The position numbers and the translations under genes are program-made. A stretch of 12,810 bases of DNA from Acidimicrobiia bacterium (lineage in GTDB: Bacteria > Actinomycetota > Acidimicrobiia > Spongiisociales > UBA5794). The DNA lies in assembly GCA_013695075.1 (NCBI GenBank), contig JACDBE010000015.1, positions 1 to 12,810 of the forward strand, given 5' to 3'. This document shows, piece by piece, positions 7,284 to 12,810 of the stretch (the stretch's first letter is position 1; every line of letters begins with the position of its first letter). The notes below the pieces were generated by a model, which was not told where the DNA came from, did not search any database, and saw nothing but the letters and a program-made list of their open reading frames with translations.

Positions 7284-8357
7284 TCACCGCTTCTGGGCTC
7301 GTTGCCGGATGTAGTTGTTGAAGATGACGGCCAGCACCAGGATCGCCCCGACGAACACCTTGAACCAGTCGGCGTCGACCCCGGTGATGGTGATGCCCTG
7401 CTGCACCAGGGCGAAGATCAGCGCCCCGGCGGCGGCGCCGACAACCGAGCCGTAGCCACCGGTGAGCAGCACCCCTCCCACCACGGCGGCGATGATGGCG
7501 TTGAACTCCTGCTGTTCGCCGCGCAGCGAGTCGGCGCCACCGAACTGGGTGACCTGGATCAGCGCCACCAAGAAGGCGGCGAAGGCGGTGAGCACGAACA
7601 GGCTGACGACGAGCCGGTTGACCGGCACCCCCACGTTGCGGGAGGCGTTGGTGTCGCCGCCCACCCCGTAGATCCAGTTGCCCACCTTGGTGCGCAGCAG
7701 CACCCAGGTGGCCAGGGCGGTGAGCCCGATCCACCACAGGATGGCGATGTCGAAGGCGGCCCCGAAGATGTCGATCTTCTGGCCGAGCAGGGCGTTGAGG
7801 ATGTCGAACCCGGGGACGTCACCGAACCCTCCCAGCTGGGTGCGCGCGGTGCGGATGCGGGCCGCCGCGGTTGCCAGACCCCGGAAGATGAACAGACCGC
7901 CAAGGGTGATGATGAACGACGGCAACTTGGTGGTCACCACCAGGATCCCGTTGAATAGCCCGGCAGCCAGCGTGATCAACAGGGCGATGACGATCGCCGG
8001 GCCCAGCGCCAGACCGAACCCGCCGGCGCTGCCCGGGGTCACCATCAGCATGATGGCGATGCCGGCGAATCCGATGATCGAACCCACCGACAGGTCGAAC
8101 TCGCCGGCGATCATCAGCAGCGCCACCGCCACCGCCAGGATGCCCAGCGGCGCCGCCCGGTTGAGGATCGAGGCGGTGGCCGCCATCGAGACGAAGTTGT
8201 TGTCGAAGGCGACGATGGCGAAGAACACCCACACCAGCACCAGGGCGGCGAGAGCCCCGATCTCCGGTCGGGTCATCAGGTTGGCCAGACCACCGACCCG
8301 TCTGACGCGTTCGTCGGCGGTCTCCGGCGGTGCCGGGGCCTCTTCCGTTGTGGTCAC
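7284..8357 (-). CDS. Sugar-type ABC importer permease (probable inositol transporter)
   Basis: A 357-residue integral membrane protein of the BPD_transp_2 (RbsC/FrcC-like) family. After a cytoplasmic N-terminus of about 30 residues rich in Pro and Glu, it shows roughly 8-10 hydrophobic segments (about 33-51, 69-86, 93-107, 117-139, 147-163, 203-221, 248-268, 286-299, 302-320, 332-347). Family marks are LLMIAGEFDLSVGSIIG (80-96) and the cytoplasmic coupling loop IYGVGGDTNASRNVGV (229-244), which contacts the ATPase. The start is GTG (8357-8355), placed 6 bases after a strong GGAGGGAGG; the in-frame extension to 8435 would read through a hairpin and is rejected. The ATPase gene follows after 5 bp. 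The binding-protein gene lies upstream, beyond a stable stem-loop. Confidence 0.94.
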   Translation of the reverse strand: MTTTEEAPAPPETADERVRRVGGLANLMTRPEIGALAALVLVWVFFAIVAFDNNFVSMAATASILNRAAPLGILAVAVALLMIAGEFDLSVGSIIGFAGIAIMLMVTPGSAGGFGLALGPAIVIALLITLAAGLFNGILVVTTKLPSFIITLGGLFIFRGLATAAARIRTARTQLGGFGDVPGFDILNALLGQKIDIFGAAFDIAILWWIGLTALATWVLLRTKVGNWIYGVGGDTNASRNVGVPVNRLVVSLFVLTAFAAFLVALIQVTQFGGADSLRGEQQEFNAIIAAVVGGVLLTGGYGSVVGAAAGALIFALVQQGITITGVDADWFKVFVGAILVLAVIFNNYIRQRAQKR

Positions 8358-8363
8358 GTCCGT

Positions 8364-8372
8364 CCTCCCTCC
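8364..8372 (-). promoter_or_regulatory. Ribosome binding site that fixes the permease start
   Basis: It reads GGAGGGAGG on the - strand, with a 6-base spacer to GTG at 8357. A small CCCCG/CGGGG hairpin (8376-8390) lies just upstream and could modulate access to this site. Confidence 0.7.
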
Positions 8373-8395
8373 GGTCCCCGATGTACGGGGTTGCG

Positions 8396-8435
8396 GTGTG
8401 GGGGGCCGGTCATCAGGTTGGCCGACCCCCCGCAC
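8396..8435. repeat. Stem-loop between the binding-protein and permease genes
   Basis: In the - strand transcript GTGCGGGGGGTCGGCCA pairs with TGACCGGCCCCCCACAC. That is 17 positions with two mismatches and one G-U pair, closed by a 6-base loop. It starts 12 bp after the binding-protein stop. No U-run follows. Stem-loops in this position, just after the solute-binding-protein gene, are known in many importers to protect the upstream mRNA or stop part of transcription so that binding protein outnumbers the membrane parts. That role is inferred here. Confidence 0.6.
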
Positions 8436-8447
8436 CTCGATGGTTGC

Positions 8448-9482
8448 TCAGCGCAGCCCGGCCTCCGACGCCTCGACCACCGATAACGCCGTCTCGGCGG
8501 TGACGATCTGCGGTCCGGTGAGGATCACCCGGTCGACCGACCCGAGGGGGATTGCCCCGGTGTCGAGGTACTGGGTGAGCAGCACGATGGGCAGGTAACC
8601 CTGGAGGTACTGCGCCTGGTCGATGGCAAACAGCATGGTCCCCTCGTCGATGGCGTTGAGCACCTCGGGGGCCAGGTCGAAGGTGGCCAGGGCGATGTCG
8701 GCGTTGGCCTCCTCCACCGCCGCCAGGGTGGGCAGCGCACCGGTCGGGCCCAGGGTGAGGATGCCGTTGACATCGGGGTTGGCCGACAGGGCACCGGAAA
8801 CCGTCGACTGGGCACCGGTCGGATCGGCCAGGTCAACCGGGATCACCTCGACGTTGCCGCCTACTCCCTCGGTGAAGCCCTGACAGCGCAGGTCGAGGGC
8901 AACGTTGCCCACCTCCTGATTGATGCACAGGGCGTTGGTGACACCCTCTTCGGCCATCCGCTGGCCGGCGATGAGCCCGGCCTCGTACTCGGTCTGGCCC
9001 ACGTGCACCAACACCCCGAAGTCGGCAAAGACGTCCGAGCCGGAGTTCATGGAGATGACCGGGATGCCGGCGTCGACGGCGGCCTGGATGGCCGGGCCGA
9101 GGGCATCGGGGTCGGGGATGCTCACCACCAGCCCGTCGGGCTGGGAGGCCACCGCCGCCTCGATGAGCTGCGCCATCTCCACCGGGTCGAAGGCGCCCGA
9201 GGTGGGCGCCTGGTACTCGGTGGTTACCCCCATATCGTCGCCGGCGGCGGCGACGCCGTTGGCGGCCACGCTCCAGAAGGGGTCCGAGGCCTGGCCGTGG
9301 GAGACCACCACGAACCGGTAACCGCGTTGGGCCACGCCGTCGCCGTCGCCTCCGCCCTCGGCGGTGGTGGCGGTGCCTCCGTCACCGGGGGCGTCGGTGG
9401 CGCCGGTGTCCTCCGCCGGGGTGCAGGCCGCAGCACCCAGCATCAGCAACGCCAGCAGGAATACCCAGAGTCTGTTGCGCAT
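8448..9482 (-). CDS. Sugar-type ABC importer substrate-binding lipoprotein (probable inositol binder)
   Basis: 344 residues. Signal peptide MRNRLWVFLLALLMLG with lipobox AAAC; Cys20 would be lipidated and anchor the protein on the outer face of the membrane. A Gly/Asp/Thr-rich flexible linker (21-53) leads to a type 1 periplasmic-binding fold (Peripla_BP_4-like): FVVVSHGQASDPFWSVAANG (57-76, strand 1 and ligand-contact region), PDGLVVSIPDPDALGPAI (115-132), GIPVISMNSG (139-148), ALCINQEVGN (184-193), GILTLGP (240-246) and FAIDQAQYLQGYLP (285-298). I chose the ATG at 9482 because AGGAG lies 8 bases upstream and the lipoprotein signal starts there; the longer frame from 9524 overlaps iolE and lacks these features. 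It lies 38 bp after iolE and is followed by a stem-loop and the permease gene. Inositol or an inositol-derived sugar is the likely ligand from context. Confidence 0.93.
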   Translation of the reverse strand: MRNRLWVFLLALLMLGAAACTPAEDTGATDAPGDGGTATTAEGGGDGDGVAQRGYRFVVVSHGQASDPFWSVAANGVAAAGDDMGVTTEYQAPTSGAFDPVEMAQLIEAAVASQPDGLVVSIPDPDALGPAIQAAVDAGIPVISMNSGSDVFADFGVLVHVGQTEYEAGLIAGQRMAEEGVTNALCINQEVGNVALDLRCQGFTEGVGGNVEVIPVDLADPTGAQSTVSGALSANPDVNGILTLGPTGALPTLAAVEEANADIALATFDLAPEVLNAIDEGTMLFAIDQAQYLQGYLPIVLLTQYLDTGAIPLGSVDRVILTGPQIVTAETALSVVEASEAGLR

Positions 9483-9490
9483 ACCGCCTT

Positions 9491-9495
9491 CTCCT
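9491..9495 (-). promoter_or_regulatory. Ribosome binding site that fixes the binding-protein start
   Basis: AGGAG on the - strand, 8 bases before ATG 9482, within a purine-rich GAAAGAGGAGAAGG tract. It supports the start that gives a proper lipoprotein signal peptide. Confidence 0.6.
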
Positions 9496-9520
9496 CTTTC
9501 TTGTGTGGTGATGGCGGCGA

Positions 9521-10417
9521 TCACGCCGCCTCCATTGCTTGCTGCAGGAAGTCCATGCTGGCTCTGGCATCGGTCACCGGTCCGGTCCCCGGACGGGGTT
9601 CGGCAGCCACCACGGTGTCCTGTTCTAGCACCACCCAGCCATCGAAGCCGGCATCGTCGAGGGTGGCCAGGATCGCCGCCAGGTCAAGGTCCCCGGCCCC
9701 CAACGGCCGGTACATGCCGTCGATCACCGCCTGGCGGTAGCTGACCTCGCCGTGGCGGACCCGGGCGGCGACGGCGGTGTCGACGTCCTTGAGGTGGACG
9801 TGACAGATCCGGCCGCCGGCGGCGGCGGCGATGCCCACCGGGTCGCCCCCGCCCACCAACACGTGGCCGGTGTCCAGGCACAGGTCGACCGGGCTGGTGG
9901 CGAGCAGGCGGGCGATGTGGGCCGGCGATTCGATCACGGTGCCGAAGTGGGGGTGGAGGGCGGTGGCCAGACCATAGCGCGCCGCTATCCCCGCCGTCTG
10001 GTCGATGGTGGCGACCAGGTGGCCCCAGGAGGCGTCGTCGAGTTCGGCGGTGGTGTCGTAGCCGGCGACCCCGGTGGCGGCGGCGAGCACCGCCACCTCG
10101 GCGCCCCCGGCGGCCAGAGTGGCGCATCGCTGCTCGAAGTCGACCCGTTGCCGCCGCCACGTCTCCGGCAGATGGAGCACCACCGGGACGAACCCGGCCA
10201 CCAGCCGCAGCCGGTGGCGGTCCAGCAGACGGCGCAGGGCGGCGGGATCGTCGGGGAGGAAGCCATCGGGGCCTCGCTCGGTGGCGGTCAATCCCAGCGA
10301 CGCCATCTCCGTCAGCACCCTGTCCGGGTCGAGCTGGTGACCCCATCCGGGCACCTCGCACACCCCCCACGAGATGGGAGCCCCGGCCACCTTGTCACTG
10401 GCCAGGCGACTGATCAT
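9521..10417 (-). CDS. iolE: Inosose dehydratase (2-keto-myo-inositol dehydratase)
   Basis: Removes water from 2-keto-myo-inositol to give 3D-trihydroxycyclohexane-1,2-dione, the substrate of IolD. 298 residues, a normal length, forming an AP endonuclease 2-type TIM barrel. Family blocks are APISWGVCEVPGWG (13-26) with RVLTEMASLGLTATERGPDGFLP split across 33-55, LHPHFGTVIE (154-163), LCLDTGHVLVGGGDP (179-193), HVHLKD (206-211), PLGAGDLDLAAIL (238-250) and WVVLEQD (261-267). The acidic and His residues in these strands make up the divalent-metal site expected for the family. The start ATG overlaps the iolG stop (ATGA), and a strong AGGAGG lies inside the end of iolG, so the pair is translationally coupled. 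Generic sugar-phosphate isomerase annotation is possible from the fold alone, but the first block and the neighbours favour IolE. Confidence 0.93.
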   Translation of the reverse strand: MISRLASDKVAGAPISWGVCEVPGWGHQLDPDRVLTEMASLGLTATERGPDGFLPDDPAALRRLLDRHRLRLVAGFVPVVLHLPETWRRQRVDFEQRCATLAAGGAEVAVLAAATGVAGYDTTAELDDASWGHLVATIDQTAGIAARYGLATALHPHFGTVIESPAHIARLLATSPVDLCLDTGHVLVGGGDPVGIAAAAGGRICHVHLKDVDTAVAARVRHGEVSYRQAVIDGMYRPLGAGDLDLAAILATLDDAGFDGWVVLEQDTVVAAEPRPGTGPVTDARASMDFLQQAMEAA

Positions 10418-11409
10418 GCCACCTCCTCGAGCCGCACCGGGCGGTGCTCGGCCCGCGACCGGTCACAGGCCACGGCGATCCGCAGCGCCTCCAGGGCATC
10501 GACCACGGTGCACGGGCTCGGCCGGTCGCCGGCGGCGACCTCCACAAAGGCCGCCAGCTCCCGCTGGTATGCGGTGCGGAACCGGGCCTGGAAGTCGGGG
10601 TAGGGGTCGGCGGGGAGCTGCGGCCCGCCCGGTTCCAACGACCGCAGCGGGGTCCGCTCGTCCCACCCCACTACGGCGCTGTCACCGGAGCCGAACAGCT
10701 CCATCCTGATGTCGTAGCCGTGCGGGTTGTGCCGGGTGCTCGACAGCAGCGCCCGGGCGCCCGAGCCCAGGGTGAGGATGGCCACCCCGGTGTCGATGTC
10801 ACCGTAGGTGGCGAACACCGGGAACCCGAGCACGGCACCGTCGGCGTACACCTCCACCACCTCGTCGCCGGTGACATAGCGGATGGCGTCGAAGTCGTGG
10901 ACCCCGAAGTCGCGGAACAGCCCACCGGACACGGGAATGTACGCCTCGTGGGGAGGCTGCGGGTCGTGCCCCACCATCCGGATGACGTAGATCGTCCCCA
11001 GCTCGCCGGTCGCCACCAGCTGGCGAGCGGCTCGGTAGCCGGGATCGAAGCGGCGTTGGAACCCCATGTGGACCGTGGCCCCGGTGGCGGTGACGTGATC
11101 CACCACGGTGCGGGTAGACGCCAGGTCGAGCGCGATCGGCTTCTCGCAGAAGGTGGGCTTGCCGGCTGCCGTCGACTCCATGATGAGGTCGGCGTGGGCG
11201 TCGGTGGCGGCGGCGATGACCACGGCATCGGCGGCGGTGATGGCGGCGGTGACGCTGGCGGCGGCCTCGATCCCCAGGTCGGCGGCTACGGCGGCGGCAC
11301 GGGGCTGGTCGACGTCGGCGACGGTTATGGCGGTGACCCCCGGGGTGGAAGTGAGCAGGGCGGCGTGGTAGCGACCGATGCGGCCGGTGCCGATCAACGC
11401 CAGGTGCAT
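10414..11409 (-). CDS. iolG: myo-Inositol 2-dehydrogenase
   Basis: Oxidises myo-inositol to 2-keto-myo-inositol (scyllo-inosose) with NAD, the entry step of the pathway. 331 residues of the Gfo/Idh/MocA family. The N-terminal Rossmann fold has GTGRIG (7-12) and the acidic ADVD end of strand 2 (31-34), typical of NAD preference. The catalytic CEKPIAL (88-94) has Lys90; GFQRRFDPGY (116-125) and GGLFRDFGVHDFD (162-174) carry Asp167 and His171, the same spacing as the catalytic Asp and His of characterised inositol dehydrogenases. The start ATG at 11409 has AGGAG 6 bases upstream. It is the first gene of the - strand run, with the operator palindrome 18 bp upstream of its start, so it should be the promoter-proximal gene. 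A scyllo-inositol or other polyol dehydrogenase activity cannot be excluded from sequence alone. Confidence 0.92.
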   Translation of the reverse strand: MHLALIGTGRIGRYHAALLTSTPGVTAITVADVDQPRAAAVAADLGIEAAASVTAAITAADAVVIAAATDAHADLIMESTAAGKPTFCEKPIALDLASTRTVVDHVTATGATVHMGFQRRFDPGYRAARQLVATGELGTIYVIRMVGHDPQPPHEAYIPVSGGLFRDFGVHDFDAIRYVTGDEVVEVYADGAVLGFPVFATYGDIDTGVAILTLGSGARALLSSTRHNPHGYDIRMELFGSGDSAVVGWDERTPLRSLEPGGPQLPADPYPDFQARFRTAYQRELAAFVEVAAGDRPSPCTVVDALEALRIAVACDRSRAEHRPVRLEEVA

Positions 11410-11427
11410 CGTCTGCTCCTCACCCGT

Positions 11428-11441
11428 TTGGAACGTTCCAA
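11428..11441. promoter_or_regulatory. Perfect palindromic operator candidate in the iolG-iolD divergent region
   Basis: TTGGAACGTTCCAA is a perfect 14-bp palindrome in the 101-bp region between the diverging iolG and iolD starts. It is notably AT-richer than its surroundings. The form, with a central CG step, is typical of LacI-family operators. It lies 18 bp before the iolG ATG and overlaps the likely -35 of iolD, so one bound repressor could control both directions. No second copy is seen in this window, and the regulator gene is not in view. Confidence 0.65.
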
Positions 11442-11457
11442 TAAGGCGGTGTACGTT
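11428..11457 (+). promoter_or_regulatory. Possible iolD promoter
   Basis: A -35-like TTGGAA (11428-11433) and a -10-like TACGTT (11452-11457) are 18 bp apart, which would place the transcript start near 11464 and give a leader of about 47 bases. The -35 lies within the palindrome, which fits repression by occlusion. The match is moderate. No equally good promoter is seen for the iolG direction. Confidence 0.35.
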
Positions 11458-11496
11458 ACGGTCTGCGCCGCCGGGGTGTCAAGCAGATGCCCGACC

Positions 11497-11504
11497 GGAA
11501 GGAG
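11497..11504 (+). promoter_or_regulatory. Ribosome binding site that fixes the iolD start
   Basis: GGAAGGAG lies 6 bases before GTG 11511. It favours that GTG over an in-frame ATG at 11487, which has only a weak upstream site. Confidence 0.65.
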
Positions 11505-11510
11505 CCAGCG

Positions 11511-12810
11511 GTGGACACGGTGAGGCTGACCATGGCCCAGGCATTGGTCCGCTACCTGATCGCCCAGCGGGTGGAGCTGGAGTCGGGGCAGGTGAGCGCC
11601 TTGTTCCCCGGGGTGTTCGCCATCTTCGGGCACGGCAACGTCACCGCTTTGGGCGAGGCGCTGCACGCCGCCGGCGACGACCTCCCCACCTGGCGGGGCC
11701 AGCACGAGGGAACGATGGCGATGGCGGCCGTCGCCTTCGCCAGGGCCCGGCGCCGCCGCCAGGTGATGGTGGCCACCTCGTCGATCGGGCCCGGAGCGCT
11801 ACAGATGGTCACCGCCGCCGGCATCGCCATGGCCAACCGGCTGCCGGTGCTGCTGCTGGCGGGTGACACCTTTATCAGCCGCATCCCCGAACCGGTGCTG
11901 CAGCAGGCGGAGACCTTCACCGATCCCACCATCACGGTCAACGACGCCTTTCGTCCCGTGGTGCGCTACTGGGACCGGATCACTCACCCCGCCCAGGTGC
12001 TGGCCACCATGCCGCAGGCGGTGGCAACCCTGCTCGACCCGGCGGACTGTGGCCCGGTGTTCCTAGGTCTCCCCCAGGACGTCCAGGCGGTGGCCTACGA
12101 CTATCCGCAGCGCTTCTTCGCCCGCCGGGTACACCGCATCCGCCGTCCCGTCCCGGACGCCGCCGAGGTGGCCGCCGCCGCCGAGGTCATCGCCATCGCC
12201 CACCGCCCTCTGCTCATCGCCGGTGGCGGGGTGCGCTACTCGGGGGCCGAGGTGGCCCTGGAGTCGTTCGCCACCACCCACCGCATCCCGGTGGCGGAGA
12301 CGGTGGCGGGTAAGGGCTGCCTCGGTTGGGACGACGACCTGCAGGTGGGGCCGCTGGGGGTCACCGGGTCGACGAGCGCCAACCTGATGGCGGGCGAGGC
12401 CGACGTGGTAATCGCCGTGGGCACCCGGCTGGCGGACTTCACCACCGGATCGTGGTCGGTGTTCGGCGACGACGCCCTGTCGCTGGTGAGCGTCAACACC
12501 TGCCGGTTCGACGCCGCCAAGCATCTCGGCTTCCCCGTGGTGGGGGATGCAGCCGTCGGATTGGAGGCGCTGTCGGCGGTGCTGGCGCTGGCGGGATACC
12601 GGGGCCCCGAGGAGTGGGCCGATCGGGGACGGGCGGAGACGGCGCTGTGGAACCAGACCGTCAATGAGGTCACCACCGCCGCAGCCACCACCCCCACCGG
12701 GCTGCCCTCGTACGCCCAGGTGATCGGCGTCGTCAACCGGCTGGTCGAGGACCAGGACTACCTGGTGGCGGCGGCGGGTGGCCTACCCGGCGAGCTCAAC
12801 AAGACGTGGC
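11511..12810 (+). CDS. iolD: 3D-(3,5/4)-trihydroxycyclohexane-1,2-dione hydrolase, N-terminal two thirds (3' end outside the window)
   Basis: A thiamine diphosphate enzyme that opens the ring of the IolE product to give 5-deoxy-glucuronate. The frame is open from GTG 11511 to the right edge (433 codons of an expected 620-650). The N-terminal Pyr domain has FGHGNV (39-44) and GQHEGTMAMAA (63-73) with Glu66, the conserved cofactor-activating glutamate. The block LPVLLLAGDTF...PEPVLQQ (111-132) is characteristic of IolD among ThDP enzymes. The central domain (about 215-355) has LLIAGGGVRYSGA (234-246), ETVAGKGCLGWDD (263-275) and DVVIAVGTRLADFTTGSW (298-315). The last visible residues, AAAGGLPGELNKTW, begin the C-terminal PP domain; the Mg-ThDP GDG...N motif is outside the window. 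The start was chosen for its ribosome site. The gene is transcribed divergently from the iolG run and shares the operator region; pathway genes such as iolA may follow it. Confidence 0.94.
   Translation, partial: MDTVRLTMAQALVRYLIAQRVELESGQVSALFPGVFAIFGHGNVTALGEALHAAGDDLPTWRGQHEGTMAMAAVAFARARRRRQVMVATSSIGPGALQMVTAAGIAMANRLPVLLLAGDTFISRIPEPVLQQAETFTDPTITVNDAFRPVVRYWDRITHPAQVLATMPQAVATLLDPADCGPVFLGLPQDVQAVAYDYPQRFFARRVHRIRRPVPDAAEVAAAAEVIAIAHRPLLIAGGGVRYSGAEVALESFATTHRIPVAETVAGKGCLGWDDDLQVGPLGVTGSTSANLMAGEADVVIAVGTRLADFTTGSWSVFGDDALSLVSVNTCRFDAAKHLGFPVVGDAAVGLEALSAVLALAGYRGPEEWADRGRAETALWNQTVNEVTTAAATTPTGLPSYAQVIGVVNRLVEDQDYLVAAAGGLPGELNKTW

Noticed and set aside
7279..7737. N-terminal extension of the ATPase reading frame back into the permease gene
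   Set aside because: The extension is Arg/Gly/His-rich shadow sequence. Normal ABC ATPase homology begins only at about 7278-7245, just after the permease stop.
8358..8435. A longer permease start at 8435
   Set aside because: It would translate through the intercistronic stem-loop and ignores the strong ribosome site before GTG 8357.
9483..9524. A longer start for the binding protein at 9524
   Set aside because: It would put 14 hydrophilic residues before a perfect lipoprotein signal and overlap iolE; AGGAG before ATG 9482 fits better.
10444..11523. A long + strand open frame opposite iolG
   Set aside because: It is a low-complexity Gly/Val/His-rich frame created by GC-rich third positions. 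iolG on the other strand has full motif content and a ribosome site.

Overview
The window is very GC-rich DNA (codon third positions almost all G or C). It uses GTG as well as ATG starts, its genes are tightly packed with ATGA overlaps, and its proteins are alanine-, glycine- and valine-rich. Together with the actinobacterial flavour of several proteins (Cgl0159-family barrel, IolB with a GYHGP motif, IolC), this suggests a high-GC actinobacterium, possibly an uncultured Acidimicrobiia-like lineage. That placement is an inference; no rRNA or other marker gene is present.

Left end (1-3070): the 3' part of a 6-phosphogluconate dehydrogenase gene (gnd, + strand) faces a gene for a 585-residue secreted protein of unknown function (- strand). 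Related GC-rich hairpins lie at both ends of that secreted-protein gene. The one upstream (2781-2887) is a composite, roughly 107-bp palindromic element. It appears to cut off a small ACT-domain gene, of which only the N-terminal half is left (2860-3033, -).

Main block (3071-12810): a nearly complete myo-inositol catabolic cluster. A long - strand run reads iolG, iolE, an ABC importer (lipoprotein binding protein, permease, single-domain ATPase), iolC, a Cgl0159-family TIM-barrel protein that is a good candidate for the pathway aldolase, and iolB. iolD is divergent on the + strand and runs off the right end. In order of reaction: the importer would bring in inositol, IolG oxidises it, IolE dehydrates the inosose, IolD opens the ring, IolB isomerises 5-deoxyglucuronate, IolC phosphorylates the product, and the barrel protein would cleave the phosphate to DHAP and malonate semialdehyde. 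No iolA, no pathway regulator and no MFS inositol transporter are in view.

Regulation visible in the sequence: a perfect 14-bp palindrome (11428-11441) sits in the iolG/iolD divergent promoter region. Strong hairpins separate the binding-protein gene from the permease gene (8396-8435) and the ATPase gene from iolC (6313-6363, plus a small one at 6368-6385), which would suit segmental control of transcript levels along the operon.

The oddest arrangement is a complete + strand gene for a small predicted lipoprotein with a zinc-metalloprotease HEVGH motif (4812-5360). It is inserted head-to-head and tail-to-tail inside the - strand iol operon: its start is 2 bp from the start of the aldolase-like gene and its end overlaps the end of iolC by 15 bp.
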